Origin: Symsagittifera roscoffensis | Taxonomy: Eukaryota; Xenacoelomorpha; Acoela; Convolutidae | DNA length: 64,000 nucleotides | Direction: 5' to 3' | Assembly: GCF_963678635.1 (NCBI RefSeq) | Contig: NC_087069.1 | Location: forward strand, 16,716,660-16,780,659 | Part shown: in pieces, positions 45,202-57,606 of the stretch | How the letters are laid out: every line of letters begins with the position of its first letter | Numbering within the stretch: position 1 is the first letter of the stretch | Program-made: the position numbers and the translations under genes | Notes under the pieces: generated by a model | What the model saw: only the letters and a program-made list of their open reading frames with translations | Database searches by the model: none | Told to the model about the DNA's origin: nothing

Positions 45202-45471
45202 ATGAAACAATTTCAGACCCACCAGAAAAAAAAACACAGAAACTTCAGAATTGAAACTAAATCTTATACAGATGATGAAAGTGAAAACGAAAGCACCTTA
45301 TTTATTATAATGCTGAAAATAGAAAACGATTATGAAACTCCAGTACACTCTGCTCATTATCAAAATGAATACACGAGCAGTAATTTCTACGACATAAACC
45401 TTAATCAAACAGCTAAACAATATTATATTCCATGTATTTTTGACAATCAAGCAAACACGATTAATATATAG
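45202..45471 (+). pseudogene. Protease-proximal frame, copy 1
   Basis: 89 residues ending NDYETPVHSAHYQNEYT and SSNFYDINLNQTAKQYYIP, just before where the protease active-site loop should be. The following bases (45560-45610) show a weak match to the protease (FLIDSAAKSIIINV), with D-S-A in place of D-T/S-G. Copy 2 equivalent 51560-51825. Confidence 0.55.
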
Positions 45472-45989
45472 CTAAACACAACACCAATTTACCTCCGACT
45501 AGAAAAAAAATTCGAAATTTTTTTGGAAAGCCTAAAAAAAATGCAATAACCAGAGCTTGAAATTAATTTCTTAATAGATTCAGCAGCAAAATCAATTATT
45601 ATTAACGTCAAGACATTGAAGGAAATACATTTCAACTTCTTCTTTCCAAGACTTTGAGCAAATTGGCTACAGCACAAGGCACAAGATTAAAAATTTATAA
45701 AAAAAACTCAAGCATACCAACAAAAAAATGGAACAAAACAATTTTGGAACAAGTTTCTAATAAAAATCCTTAATCAAATACTTGACATTACAGGTTTTAA
45801 ACACAATATAATATGTATACCGTTTATTACTAAATATATACCAAAATTAATGTCCTGAACAGTAAATTACAAGCTAAAGAGAAATGCACAATAACAAATA
45901 ATACCTACTTAAACACTTTTTCAACGACCTAATAAACATCTCCATTGTTTTCAAAAATTTACCTTATAAATAACCAACAATGAAAACAT

Positions 45990-46420
45990 TCAAAACCATT
46001 CACTGGGTATGCAAATAAATTTTCGATCAACCATGTTCACCAATACAAAAGGATCAAACACTCAGCAATTGTACATGTTTGACTTTAAGTTCAGACCAAT
46101 CCACAATTTCTTGAGAATAACTATCTCATCAATCAAATACACAAAAAAGATATATATGTACTCGCATTACATATATACTACAACTCACCATACAACCAAT
46201 TTCTTTAAAACCATTCACTGGGTATGCAAATAAATTTTCGATCAACCAAGTTCACCTATACAAAAGGATCAAAACACTCAGCAATTGTACATGTTTGACT
46301 TTGAGCTCAGACCAATCGACAATTTCTTGAGAAAAGCTATCTCATCAATCAAATACACAAAAAAGATTTATATGTACTCGCATTACATATATACTATAAC
46401 TCACCATACAAACTGACACT
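45990..46420 (+). repeat. Nested 215-bp tandem duplication inside copy 1
   Basis: CCATTCACTGGGTATGCAAATAAATTTTCGATCAACCA starts at 45996 and 46211. The same duplicated pair occurs in copy 2 (about 52345-52775), so this small duplication came before the 6.35-kb one. Confidence 0.9.
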
Positions 46421-46650
46421 TTCCCTAGGATTACTCGGATATTGCGAAACAAACGCAACCTTATACCTAACTAACGAAAGAGTATACCCAGTAAACAATA
46501 ATTTAAAATGTTTAGAAGTTTTCCAATCTACAGTCTTAAGCGAAGAAGTGTCAATTCACAATATCATCAATGAACCAAAAATAAACACCGATTATTTTAG
46601 AAAACTCCTAAATTTAAACCTTCCTTTCAATTTTCAAAATACACAATAAA
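46410..46650 (+). pseudogene. Open pol-region stretch without ATG, copy 1
   Basis: About 75 codons open: includes LSLGLLGYCETNATLYL and LNLPFNFQNTQ. It sits between the protease and RT remnants, so it belongs to the linker of the polyprotein. Copy 2 equivalent about 52770-53010. Confidence 0.5.
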
Positions 46651-46699
46651 ATCGAAAAATTTCCTAATAAGGTTTATTTTCCAACACTCTCGAATAAAT

Positions 46700-47060
46700 G
46701 AAACAGAATTTGAAAAACTTTCAAAATTCGATGTCCGAAAAATAATCACGATTGCATCTTCCACTCAAACCCGACGCATCAACGCGCAAGAAAGCAACGC
46801 GCAAGTAAAGTTCCAATACATCTACAGGACAAAGTAAAAAGATGTCTAGATATTCTCGAGCAATATGAAATTATCTCACCAGTAAATAAAATACAACAAT
46901 CCATACAATGTTTAAGCAAGAAATGAATCCCTCAAGATAGTTTTAGACGCAAGATATTAAAATTCTCTGATCGCTGAATCAATTTTATAACATTGAATGG
47001 ACACTGGAACATCAATAAGACTTCGACTAAATTACAAAACCTATAGCCGAACAAACCTCA
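46700..47060 (+). pseudogene. Reverse transcriptase N-terminal remnant, copy 1; palm missing
   Basis: Fragments of the RT fingers are legible: LDILEQYEIISPVNK (about 46850-46890) and KIVLDARY (about 46935-46960). After that the RNase H block begins within about 150 bases, where a complete RT needs some 600 more. There is no YxDD motif in any frame. Copy 2 (53060-53420) has the same gap, so the deletion predates the duplication. Confidence 0.7.
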
Positions 47061-47079
47061 GATACTATCCCAGACCCAA

Positions 47080-47440
47080 ACCTACCATTTTATGCAATGT
47101 GTGACGCATCAACATGGAATCGACGCAGCACTTTTGCAATCTCACCAAGGAACAAACCAAAAGAACTTAAGATCAGCAAACTCAAGACATGCAGTATTAT
47201 GACTCTTTACATTAATGAGAGAGTATACCGCAATAATATATACTTTAAAAGGAAATGGATTGTTAATCTTTGGCTCAAAACATTTAACAGTTTCACCTAC
47301 AGATCACAAACCTATTATCTTTATCTTTACACAAAAACCTAATGCTAATCATAGAGTATATAGAATTCAAACCTTTCTAAAGGAAACTTCCAAACTTACA
47401 AATAGTCTTGAAAGCAGGTAATAACTTTGCTTCAGCAGAT
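47080..47440 (+). pseudogene. RNase H region, copy 1
   Basis: FYAMCDAS opens the domain; a shift follows at about 47112, after which GIDAALLQSHQGTNQKN continues in the next frame. The same frame later gives MREYTAIIYTL, LIFGSKHLTV and TDHKPIIFIFTQK (47215-47421). These are the standard RNase H blocks of Ty3/gypsy elements. A second shift occurs near 47385. Confidence 0.85.
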
Positions 47441-47779
47441 ATAGTTAGTAGAAACACAGCACCAGGTTTACTTTTACATAAAATAGCCGTTTAAATACCA
47501 CGAAAAATAAATTTCTCTCTTGCTTAAGATTAAACATCACCACGATTAGAACGGAAATAAGCAGTAAAAATTTGATTCCGATAATAAAAAAATCGACCAA
47601 TAGGAGCATTTTTCACTTTATTTAGAGTCCCAAAACAATCCTTATGAAGTCGAGTAAACAGTAAACAACACAATAAAACCTATACCACAGTCTTCATGGA
47701 TGAAAAACAAGTCACAAATAAAAACACAAAAACAAATACCACAACGAAATAAATCAGTTCCATTAACAGTGAAAAAATA

Positions 47780-48760
47780 TTATCAGGCACAATCATTTTA
47801 GCAGGATCATCAGATAATTAAAAAAAAAAAATAAAATGTTTGATCTAAGAAATCAAGTTGATAACGTACCCCTATCATCTCAAGAAATCCAAAACCTTTT
47901 CTCGCCATGCACAGTTAAACTGACAACCAACCTTCTCAAAGAATTTCAAAATTTTGACCCTGTCATCCTCCAATTGAAATCTTGGCATAACTACAAAACT
48001 AAACCCGGAAAAGCCAGTTTTACTATCTTAGGAAACAAAACATTACTAGGATCCAAAAATTTAACAACACCTCAAAAACCGAAAACATAGATATTTTAAA
48101 AAATCATTACAGAGATACAAGAGTACCCTGTCTACCACTAAGTTTAATTTTAGTAGCATTCTACACAACCCACTCTATAAATTCAAAAATACATATTGGA
48201 TCCAAAAAAAAAACATATCATAATTGTACCAAAATTTTTTTCTTTGCCAACGCACCAGGATGCATTCAAGTAATTTGCGAGAATTGTCTCAGCTGCCATC
48301 TGAATCAACCGTTTCCACATCCATGACAAATCGCAGAAAAGGAAGACAAAGTAAATATTTAAATCGTAGAATGACATATGATACAAAAGGCCCTATATCA
48401 CAATCTTCCGAGGGAAATTCATATATAATGTTCCTTGTAGACGCATTTACCCACCTTCTAGCACTAAAATCTGTTCTGCACTGAAATGTTGATCATGCAC
48501 ACACAACAATTTTTGAACATTGGATAGCCAATTTCGGATTATCCGAAATCCTTGATTTGGACAACGGAACAGAACAACTTTATAATGAGATTTTCAGTAT
48601 ATCTCAATTGAATAATACTAAACACAAGCCTGGAGCCTAACACGCTCCATGAACAAATGGATTGGTTGAAGGCTTGAATCGTTCACTACAAGAACACGTC
48701 CGATGAATGATTAACTGAAAGTATAAAAAAAACTGAATGATCAACAGATGGAAAAAAATT
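47780..48760 (+). pseudogene. Integrase region, copy 1
   Basis: 47836-48090 encodes the leader (NQVDNVPLSSQEIQNLF). At 48240-48300 the zinc-finger end reads CENCLSCHLNQP. The core follows in 48400-48620 with SYIMFLVDAFTHLLAL (first catalytic Asp), FEHWIANFGL and DNGTE (second Asp), and then NGLVEGLNRSLQEH (the Glu block) at 48650-48700. All catalytic acidic residues can be seen, but frames shift and TGA codons interrupt (48324, 48650, 48704, 48716), plus a TAA at 48638. Confidence 0.85.
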
Positions 48761-50249
48761 ACCACTTGCATATATTTCTTGAATCAAATCAACATTTGGA
48801 TTATAACTTTAAGGAATGGTTTCTAATCAAAAACCACGTAGGCCAATAACGTTGACCGCAAACGCTTCAAAAACATTCACGGACATTGCCAATAAAAAAA
48901 AAAGACTCATTGTGTGATAATTTACTACTCCTAATTAATGATGAAGATCATTTTCAACACCTATAAATTTCAAACTTAGCCTCCGGTACCCACAGGGAAT
49001 GGATTTTAAATAGAGATGAAAGATACAATGAAATTTATCCAAAAATCGAAAAAAACTACTGCAAAAACAAAACTGTGAATCTCAAAATAATTCATGCTTT
49101 ATATCAATTTCAGATTTAAAATTTGTATTATCTCCGAATAATCAATTTCAGATACCACACCATTATATTAGAACACAATGTTTACGATAGAACAATTAAT
49201 AACAGCCTCAACTCAATTTTATGAAAACAAAATACACCCTAAACGGAACTACAAACCTTACACAATAAGATATTCAAACGCCATCACGTTTTGTAAGAGA
49301 AGAAAATGTTGAAACAAAACCTACAACAAAGCAACAAAGTATATCACCTATAAGTCCTACAATCCTACAATACTCCGTTTCCACAAACAACATTACAATC
49401 GACCATTAAGCCAACCGTTTTTCCTGAATTTTGTTATATGGATTACCACACGTACTAACCAGTAACTGAAAAACGTCCACCAAAATATACAATTGGAAAC
49501 AATTTTGCATATCAAAATTTTGATTTTTATTCAAACAAAACTATTGGCAATCCAGTCAGTCACAACACTAATCCTCGTCACAACACAACCTCAGTTTTAA
49601 AATTGCAATTATAATCAACGAACGTCTACCCAATAACTCAATCCGTAAGCTTTAATGAAAAAAGAAAAACCTAAGCAGACCACACTGAAAACGATTCATT
49701 TTCACTACTCACTATTCATTACTCACCCAAGTAATAGACAAATCAATAGAAACCAACCACATCAATCAGAAGATGAAGATAGCTTCCATCGAAATTGACA
49801 ACAAAAAAGCTCTCACCACCAAATTCATAAATGGAATGACAGAGATCAAACAGATGATATCCTTCGAACAGATATTTTCGAAGCTTATACCAATTTATCC
49901 AGACCACATCAAACAGAACAAAAATCTTTTATAGGACCGAAATTTGCATAACCTAGTTATAATCTACAATCACAGTATTCAATGAATACTCAAGACTACC
50001 AACCAGAATCAATGAGTAATGAAATCCCGTTACCTCGCTACTCACAACAGGACATTACCAAAACTCAACTCACAAACTTACAAAAAGAGCTAAAACAGCG
50101 GAATCATTTCGAATGACAATGAAACCATACCTTATGGGCGGATCATCTATAACATCAAACAAACCACTAATGGTTTTCACAAGCACAGATCCTTAAAACT
50201 CAGTAGAGGATTATTTAAACTATGTCACATCCGACCTAGTAACAAATAT

Positions 50250-50842
50250 AGGCACAGATCCTGTAAAAAAATCTCTTGATCAGAGTTGATTTCTTTGACG
50301 TACAGCACTGATGCAAACCACACTGAACGGTGCAGCCCAAAAATGCTTTTGAGTCTTACCACCAGAAACTAAATCCGATTGAAAACATTTTACCGAAGAT
50401 TACTCAAAATGTTTGACTCAGAAAAAAAACGTCAAAGACTTTCTTGTGATGAAATCCGCAAATTTCCAAATCAATATATAAGAAAAACTCGGTGTAAGAA
50501 GAGAAACCTTGGTACGGACAGCAATTTCTCTAAGCACAAATGACTAGAGAAACAAAAAAATGACAGAAATTCTAACGATGACAATAACACCACAATTAGG
50601 GAAATAAGCACAAAAAATAGAGCATCACATCCATCATCAAATAGCGAACCAGTTATAGATTACCGCAAACTCGGAGACAAATTAAAACCAGCAGAAATCA
50701 CAGTGAAACTAGACGAAACAGAAATTTTAAAATTACAATTTGTCAATGAAATTCAGACCACTACATCACACACGAAAAACATTCAAGACCCCGATTGTGA
50801 TTTAGCAAAATTCTCAATATATACAAATAAAAGCAAAATTTA
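50250..50842 (+). pseudogene. Capsid-region gag, duplication copy 2
   Basis: Same blocks and the same four in-frame TGA codons as copy 1. One extra base near 50562 and different bases around 50478-50490 alter the frame joints, so the 100-residue open frame of copy 1 has no ATG-started counterpart here. Confidence 0.75.
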
Positions 50843-53440
50843 AAATAAAATCCTCATTTAAAATATGGTGTAACTATTGCCTCAGATTGCTGAAACAGTA
50901 TTGCTGAATGTAGACAAAAAAACCAGATAAATCAAATCGACAACCAAAACAAAAAGGACCAAACAGATCTTCGTACCAAAACATGAAGAAAGATCAAAAT
51001 CTACCGTACCATTCAAAACAATCATAGCTCAGGAAAATCACTTCTGCCCAGCTATAGTAACAGCAGATCACAATCAGCAATTATCAACAATTTTCAAGAA
51101 CGATCCACAGATAGACGAAATTCGCAATATTATTCACAAAATAGGTATAACCGATCAAATAGTCAAAACAACCAGTTAGGAAACAACAATTCAAGATCTA
51201 ATTTTATTATGATTCTAACTATCATAGAAATCGATCAAATTTTAACAACCGAAATCAATATTGTTCAAATGATCGTTCTGGATACTCCTCATATAATCGC
51301 AATAGGAGTTGCTTAAACAATCGCAATAGAAATTTTTCAAATGATAGATCTAGAAACTGGTCAAATGACGATTCCAATAGCAGAAATTACAGCAAGTCTC
51401 CTGAAAACTTGATTAACTACAGGAATAGAAACAGTAACTACCAAAACAGATCACAAAATTTTTTTCAGTCGCCACATCGAAATATTTCACAGTATTAAAA
51501 AAATCATAATAATTACAGAACACCACAGACAAATAAATCAGGTACAAACCACCAATGAATTAACTTCAGACCCACCAGAAAAAAAAACACAGAAACTTCA
51601 GAATTGAAACTAAATCTTATACAGATGATGAAAGTGAAAACGAAAGCACCTTATTTATTATAATGCTGAAAATAGAAAACGATTATGAAACTCCAGTACA
51701 CTATGCTCATTATCAAAATGAATACACGAGCAGTAATTTCTACGACATAAACCTTAATCAAACAGCTAAACAATATTATATTCCATGTATTTTTGACAAT
51801 CACGCAAACACGATTAATATATAGCTAAACACAACACCAATTTACCTCCGACTAGAAAAAAAATTCGAAATTTTTTTTGGAAAGCCTAAAAAAAATGCAA
51901 TAACCAGATCTTGAAATTGATTTCTTAATAGATTCAGCAGCAAAATCAATTATTATTAACGTCAAGACATTGAAGGAAATACATTTCAACTTCTTCTTTC
52001 CAAGACTTTGAGCAAATTGGCTACAGCACAAGGCACAAGATTAAAAATTTGTAAAAAAACTCAAATATACCAACAAAAAAATGAAACAAAACAATTTTGG
52101 AACAAGTTTCTAATAAAAATCCTTAATCAAATACTTCACATTACAGGTTTTAAACACAATATAATATGTATACCGTTTATTACTAAATATATACCAAAAT
52201 TAATGTCCTGAACAGTAAATTACAAGCTAAAGAGAAATGCACAATAACAAATAATACCTACTTAAACACTTTTTCAACGACCTAATAAACATCTCCATTG
52301 TTTTCAAAAATTTACCTTATAAATAACCAACAATGAAAACATTCAAAACCATTCACTGGGTATGCAAATAAATTTTCGATCAACCAAGTTCACCAATACA
52401 AAAGGATCAAACACTCAGCAATTGTACATGTTTGACTTTAAGTTCAGACCAATCCACAATTTCTTGAGAATAACTATCTCATCAATCAAATACACAAAAA
52501 AGATATATATGTACTCGCATTACATATATACTACAACTCACCATACAACCAATTTCTTTAAAACCATTCACTGGGTATGCAAATAAATTTTCGATCAACC
52601 AAGTTCACCTATACAAAAGGATCAAAGGATCAAAACACTCAGCAATTGTACATGTTTGACTTTGAGCTCAGACCAATCGACAATTTCTTGAGAAAAGCTA
52701 TCTCATCAATCAAATACACAAAAAAGATTTATATGTACTCGCATTACATATATACTATAACTCACCATACAAATTAACACTTTCCCTAGGATTACTCGGA
52801 TATTGCGAAACAAACGCAACCTTATACCTAACTAACGAAAGAGTATACCCAGTAAACAATAATTTAAAATGTTTAGAAGTTTTCCAATCTACAGTCTTAA
52901 GCGAAGAAGTGTCAATTCACAATATCATCAATGAACTAAAAATAAACACCGATTATTTTAGAAAACTCCTAAATTTAAACCTTCCTTTCAATTTTCAAAA
53001 TACACAATAAAATCGAAAAATTTCCTAATAAGGTTTATTTTCCAACACTCTCGAATAAATGAAACAGAATTTGAAAAACTTTCAAAATTCGATGTCCGAA
53101 AAATAATCACGATTGCATCTTCCACTCAAACCCGACGCATCAACGCGCAAGAAAGCAACGCGCAAGTAAAGTTCCAATACATCTACAGGACAAAGTAAAA
53201 AGATGTCTAGATATTCTCGAGCAATATGAAATTATCTCACCAGTAAATAAAATACAACAATCCATACAATGTTTAAGCAAGAAATGAATCCCTCAAGATA
53301 GTTTTAGACGCAAGATATTGAAATTCTCTGATCGCTGAATCAATTTTATAACATTGAATGGACACTGGAAAATCAATAAGACTTCGACTAAATTACAAAA
53401 CCTATAGCCGAACAAACCTCAGATACTATCCCAGACGCAA

Positions 53441-53800
53441 ACCTACCATTTTATGCAATGTGTGACGCATCAACATGGAATCGACGCAGCACTTTTGCAA
53501 TCTCACCAAGGAACAAACCAAAAGAACTTAAGATCAGCAAACTCAAGACATGCAGTATTATGACTCTTTACAATAATGAGAGAGTATACCGCAATAATAT
53601 ATACTTTAAAAGGAAATGGATTGTTAATCTTTGGCTCAAAACATTTAACAGTTTCACCTACAGATCACAAACCTATTATCTTTATCTTTACACAAAAACC
53701 TAATGCTAATCATAGAGTATATAGAATTCAAACCTTTCTAAAGGAAACTTCCAAACTTACAAATAGTCTTGAAAGCAGGTAATAACTTTGCTTCAGCAGA
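53441..53800 (+). pseudogene. RNase H region, copy 2
   Basis: Same blocks and same two frameshifts as copy 1 with only scattered substitutions (for example the Ile/Asn difference at the TLYINERV/TLYNNERV position). Confidence 0.85.
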
Positions 53801-54139
53801 TATAGTTAGTAGAAACACAGCACCAGGTTTACTTTTACATAAAATAGCCGTTTAAATACCACGAAAAATAAATTTCTCTCTTGCTTAAGATTAAACATCA
53901 CCACGATTAGAACGGAAATAAGCAGTAAAAATTTGATTCCGATAATAAACAAATCGACCAATAGGAGCATTTTTCACTTTATTTAGAGTCCCAAAACAAT
54001 CCTTATGAAGTCGAGTAAACAGTAAACAACACAATAAAACCTATACCACAGTCTTCATGGATGAAAAACAAGTCACAAATAAAAACACAAAAACAAATAC
54101 CACAACGAAATAAATCAGTTCCATTAACAGTGAAAAAAT

Positions 54140-55120
54140 ATTATCAGGCACAATCATTTTAGCAGGATCATCAGATAATAAAAAAAAATAAATAAAATGT
54201 TTGATCTAAGAAATCAAGTTGATAACGTACCCCTATCATCTCAAGAAATCCAAAACCTTTTCTCGCCATGCACAGTTAAACTGACAACCAACCTTCTCAA
54301 AGAATTTCAAAATTTTGACCCTGTCATCCTCCAATTGAAATCTTGGCATAACTACAAAACTAAACCCGGAAAAGCCAGTTTTACTATCTTAGGAAACAAA
54401 ACATTACTAGGATCCGAAAATTTAACAACACCTCAAAAACCGAAAACATAGATATTTAAAAAAATCATTACACAGATACAACAGTACCCTGTCTACCACT
54501 AAGTTTAATTTTAATAGCATTCTACACAACCCACTCTATAAATTCAAAAATACATATTGGATCCAAAAAAAAACATATCATAATTGTACCAAAATTTTTT
54601 TCTTTCCCAACGCACCAGGATGCATTCAAGTAATTTGCGAGAATTGTCTCAGCTGCCATCTGAATAAACCGTTTCCACATCTATGACAAATCGCAGAAAA
54701 GGAAGACAAAGTAAATATTTAAATCGTAGAATGACATATGATACAAAAGGCCCTATATCACAATCTTACGAGGGAAATTCATATATAATGTTCCTTGTAG
54801 ACGCATTTACCCACCTTCTAGCACTAAAATCTGTTCTGCACTGAAATGTTGATCATGCACACACAACAATTTTTGAACATTGGATAGCCAATTTCGGATT
54901 ATCCGAAATCCTTGATTTGGACAACGGAACAGAACAACTTTATAATGAGATTTTTAGTATATCTCAATTATATAATACTAAACACAAGCCTGGAGCCTAA
55001 CACGCTCCATGAACAAATGGATTGGTTGAAGGCTTGAATCGTTCACTACAAGAACACGTCCGATGAATGATTAACTGAAAGTATAAAAAAAACTGAATGA
55101 TCAACAGATGGAAAAAAATT
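54140..55120 (+). pseudogene. Integrase region, copy 2
   Basis: Leader frame 54197-54451 nearly identical to copy 1 (Lys to Glu near the end). Zinc-finger, core and Glu blocks are present with the same stops; TGAATA replaces TGAATC near 54662, adding one TAA. Confidence 0.85.
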
Positions 55121-55548
55121 ACCACTTGCATATATTTCTTGAATCAAATCAACATTTGGATTATAACTTTAAGGAATGGTTTCTAATCAAAAACCACGTA
55201 GGCCAATAACGTTGACCGCAAACGCTTCAAAAAACATTCACGGACATTGCCAATCAAAAAAAAAGACTCATTGTGTGATAATTTACTACTCCTAATTAAT
55301 GATGAAGATCATTTTCAACACCTATAAATTTCAAACTTAGCCTCCGGTACCCACAGGGAATGGATTTTAAATAGAGATGAAAGACACAATGAAATTTATC
55401 CAAAAATCGAAAAAAACTACTGCAAAAACAAAACTGTGAATCTCAAAATAGTTCATGCTTTATATCAATTTCAGATTTAAAATTTGTATTATCTCCGAAT
55501 AATCAAATTCAGATAAAATTTGTATCATCTCAATTTCAGATTTGACAT

Positions 55549-55854
55549 TTGTATTATCTCCAATTTTCACAATACAGAAAGGAGTTTCGGAAATACAGAA
55601 CCATTATTAAAATACCATACCAAATTAAAGAGAAACCTACAGCTATAACATACAAACTATTTGATCAAAATAAAACAGAAATGAAACAAAATATAAATAA
55701 CCTCTTACTTCATCACCCCAAGAAACTTATTCTTTGCGACAATTTTTCATTTTTACTGGTCCTCCCATGGTTGAAACACCTCAAGAAAACGTTCATCTTA
55801 AATCAACTGATATTCCAAAAATTTTACCACAATTATCAAAAAAAAACAATTTAA
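55549..55854 (+). pseudogene. Integrase C-terminal (GPY/F-like) end of pol
   Basis: 101 residues. IPYQIKEKPTAITYKLFD matches the GPY/F-type module that ends many Ty3/gypsy integrases (G-P-Y replaced by I-P-Y). The rest (NNLLLHHPKKL) follows as usual. It occurs once, right after the second duplicate, so only copy 2 is joined to the natural end of pol. Confidence 0.75.
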
Positions 55855-56672
55855 AATATACCAGAAAAACATTCTAAAGACACCGCCACGACACATTGAA
55901 CAAAAGAAAAGAGCAAAATAAACATCTAATAAATGAAATAAAAGAAAATTCAAAACAACGTCAGTCATCTCCAACCCGCAGTCAACCAAGAAAAGACTAT
56001 AAAAATTTCATTCCTCAATCTAAAACATTCAACCACCACATATTTAATTATCGAATTCTTGATACACATTTGAGAAACCAACAATTCTAAAAATATAACC
56101 ACAGTTAGGAAAATTCTTAGAAATAATCATGCGAACATAAAATCTAGTTTGATAATTTCCGACATAAACTCTAGTTTGAATTAAAACTATAGTTTTTTTA
56201 AGACCTTCTGGTCAAAAATAGGCATACCCTAGTACTAGACAAAAAAAATCATTTTACAGCTAAGACCACCTCTTATCAATCAATACCAAAATCAAAATAT
56301 TAAGTAAGATCAGAAACCAAAAAAACTTTAAAAGCCAATAAGAAAATAAACCCAAAAAAATTCATAGGATCAATCAGCCTAAAATAACTCTACCCCACAA
56401 AAACCCTTTGATTATCAAATAAATAAAAACCAAAATTGGCAATTTTATATCCAACCCTCCAGACTCTTGTACCCCAAAACTTTTCCATACCCAACCCGCT
56501 TGTCAAATATCAATAAACAAACCGACCCCACTCGATATTACATTTAAAAAAGTAATAATCTTCCAAAAAAGCAATTCACTTTTCGAAAGCTCACTTTAAA
56601 ACTTTTAAAAACACTTCTTTTCAATTTCATACAAAATTACCAAACATTTTTAACTTTCGAATTTTCCAATAA
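55855..56672 (+). other. Post-pol stretch, no recognisable domain
   Basis: One 64-codon frame (55896-56090, Lys/Arg/Gln-rich) and eroded A/C-rich sequence. Probably the start of the env region. Confidence 0.4.
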
Positions 56673-56930
56673 TTTAGAAGTAATAATTATTACTTTTATA
56701 GTTTTTTTTGTGATATTTGCAACTTTCTACTTTTCCAAACTATCGAAAATCTAAGCAAGTACTATAATGAAAAAGACCTCCTAACACTTTTTGTCATTTT
56801 TCCAATTTTAATTGCCTCCCTCACATTGACTCCTTATAAATGTGTAAAAACTGCAATAATTGCATTTGTTTTAGCCATCGTTCTTAATATGATTTTTGTA
56901 GAAGAATATTACCCAGAACATTCGATTTAA
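56673..56930 (+). pseudogene. Open frame without ATG encoding two membrane-like segments
   Basis: 85 codons open between TAA at 56670 and TAA at 56928, without an ATG near the start. It encodes two strongly hydrophobic stretches, LFVIFPILIASLTL and AIIAFVLAIVLNMIFV, separated by a short TPYKCVKT. A membrane anchor is likely. It lies between pol and the env-like block. I do not recognise a family. Confidence 0.5.
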
Positions 56931-56968
56931 AACACCACTGATGTAGTCCTAGAACTACAATATCAAAA

Positions 56969-57199
56969 TTGCTCATCAAAATTCAATCCAAAATTTCCCA
57001 TCTAACAACCCATCCTAAAACCCAAACCAAAAGCCTCTCACAACCCTTAACACAGCGAATCAATCAACTCAGTCTCAAACATCTACTCGTAGAAAATCCA
57101 TATATCTTTGAAGATCTACAAGCTCTTTTGTCAGAACCAATAACACCAGCCCGACATAACGCTCCTCTAAGCGAACCACAGTTACGATCAAACATATGA
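56969..57199 (+). pseudogene. Pro/Gln/Leu-rich frame, unrecognised
   Basis: 76 residues with HLLVENPYIFEDLQALL. No domain recognised. Part of the decayed env/accessory segment. Confidence 0.35.
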
Positions 57200-57606
57200 C
57201 ATCTACCCATCACTACAAGACTTAAATTGAACTAGACACCAAAGGCAAAACCAAAACCCAAAAGCCACAATCGACAAACAGATAATTCATCCACAAAGAA
57301 ACAGGACCATGAAAGCAACACGAGTTCAATTCAACATACTCTTATCACAAACACCGACTCCTCTTGATCTATCAGTCAACATCATACAAAGCACCCCTCC
57401 ACCTTTAAATTTCAATACAAAACAAAACACATCCAATCGTTCAGCCGATTAATTAGGTTGAACACCCTCGTCTGAACAAATTAGAGAACACTCGTTCAAT
57501 TCCCAACATCTTCACAAAGACTCCCACATTGTATGAACTATACATTCACCCAAGGCAAACCAAACCTCGTAAGTGAACCAATCGATTTTTTTTCAGAAAC
57601 AATTCT

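Larger units (their letters stand above)
42800..49151 (+). repeat. Tandem duplication, copy 1 (6352 bp)
   Basis: Direct copy of 49152-55512. Starts at ATACCACACC (42800) in gag and ends at ATTTCAG before the same ATA (49152). Covers most of gag, all pol blocks and most of integrase. Identity is very high by eye; differences are scattered substitutions and small indels (for example one base near 44210). Confidence 0.95.
49152..55512 (+). repeat. Tandem duplication, copy 2 (6361 bp)
   Basis: Begins ATACCACACC at 49152 and ends before ATAAAATTTG at 55513. The three breakpoints (42800, 49152, 55513) share only the trinucleotide ATA. A ten-base GGATCAAAGG-type insertion near 52620 and a changed start context near 51557 distinguish it from copy 1. 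Both copies share the same frameshifts and stops, so the element was already dead when it duplicated. Confidence 0.95.

Noticed and set aside
47097-47342. Frame beginning MCDASTWNRR as an independent small protein
   Set aside because: Only its first residues are RNase H; the rest is the shifted frame, while the true RNase H continues in the neighbouring frame.
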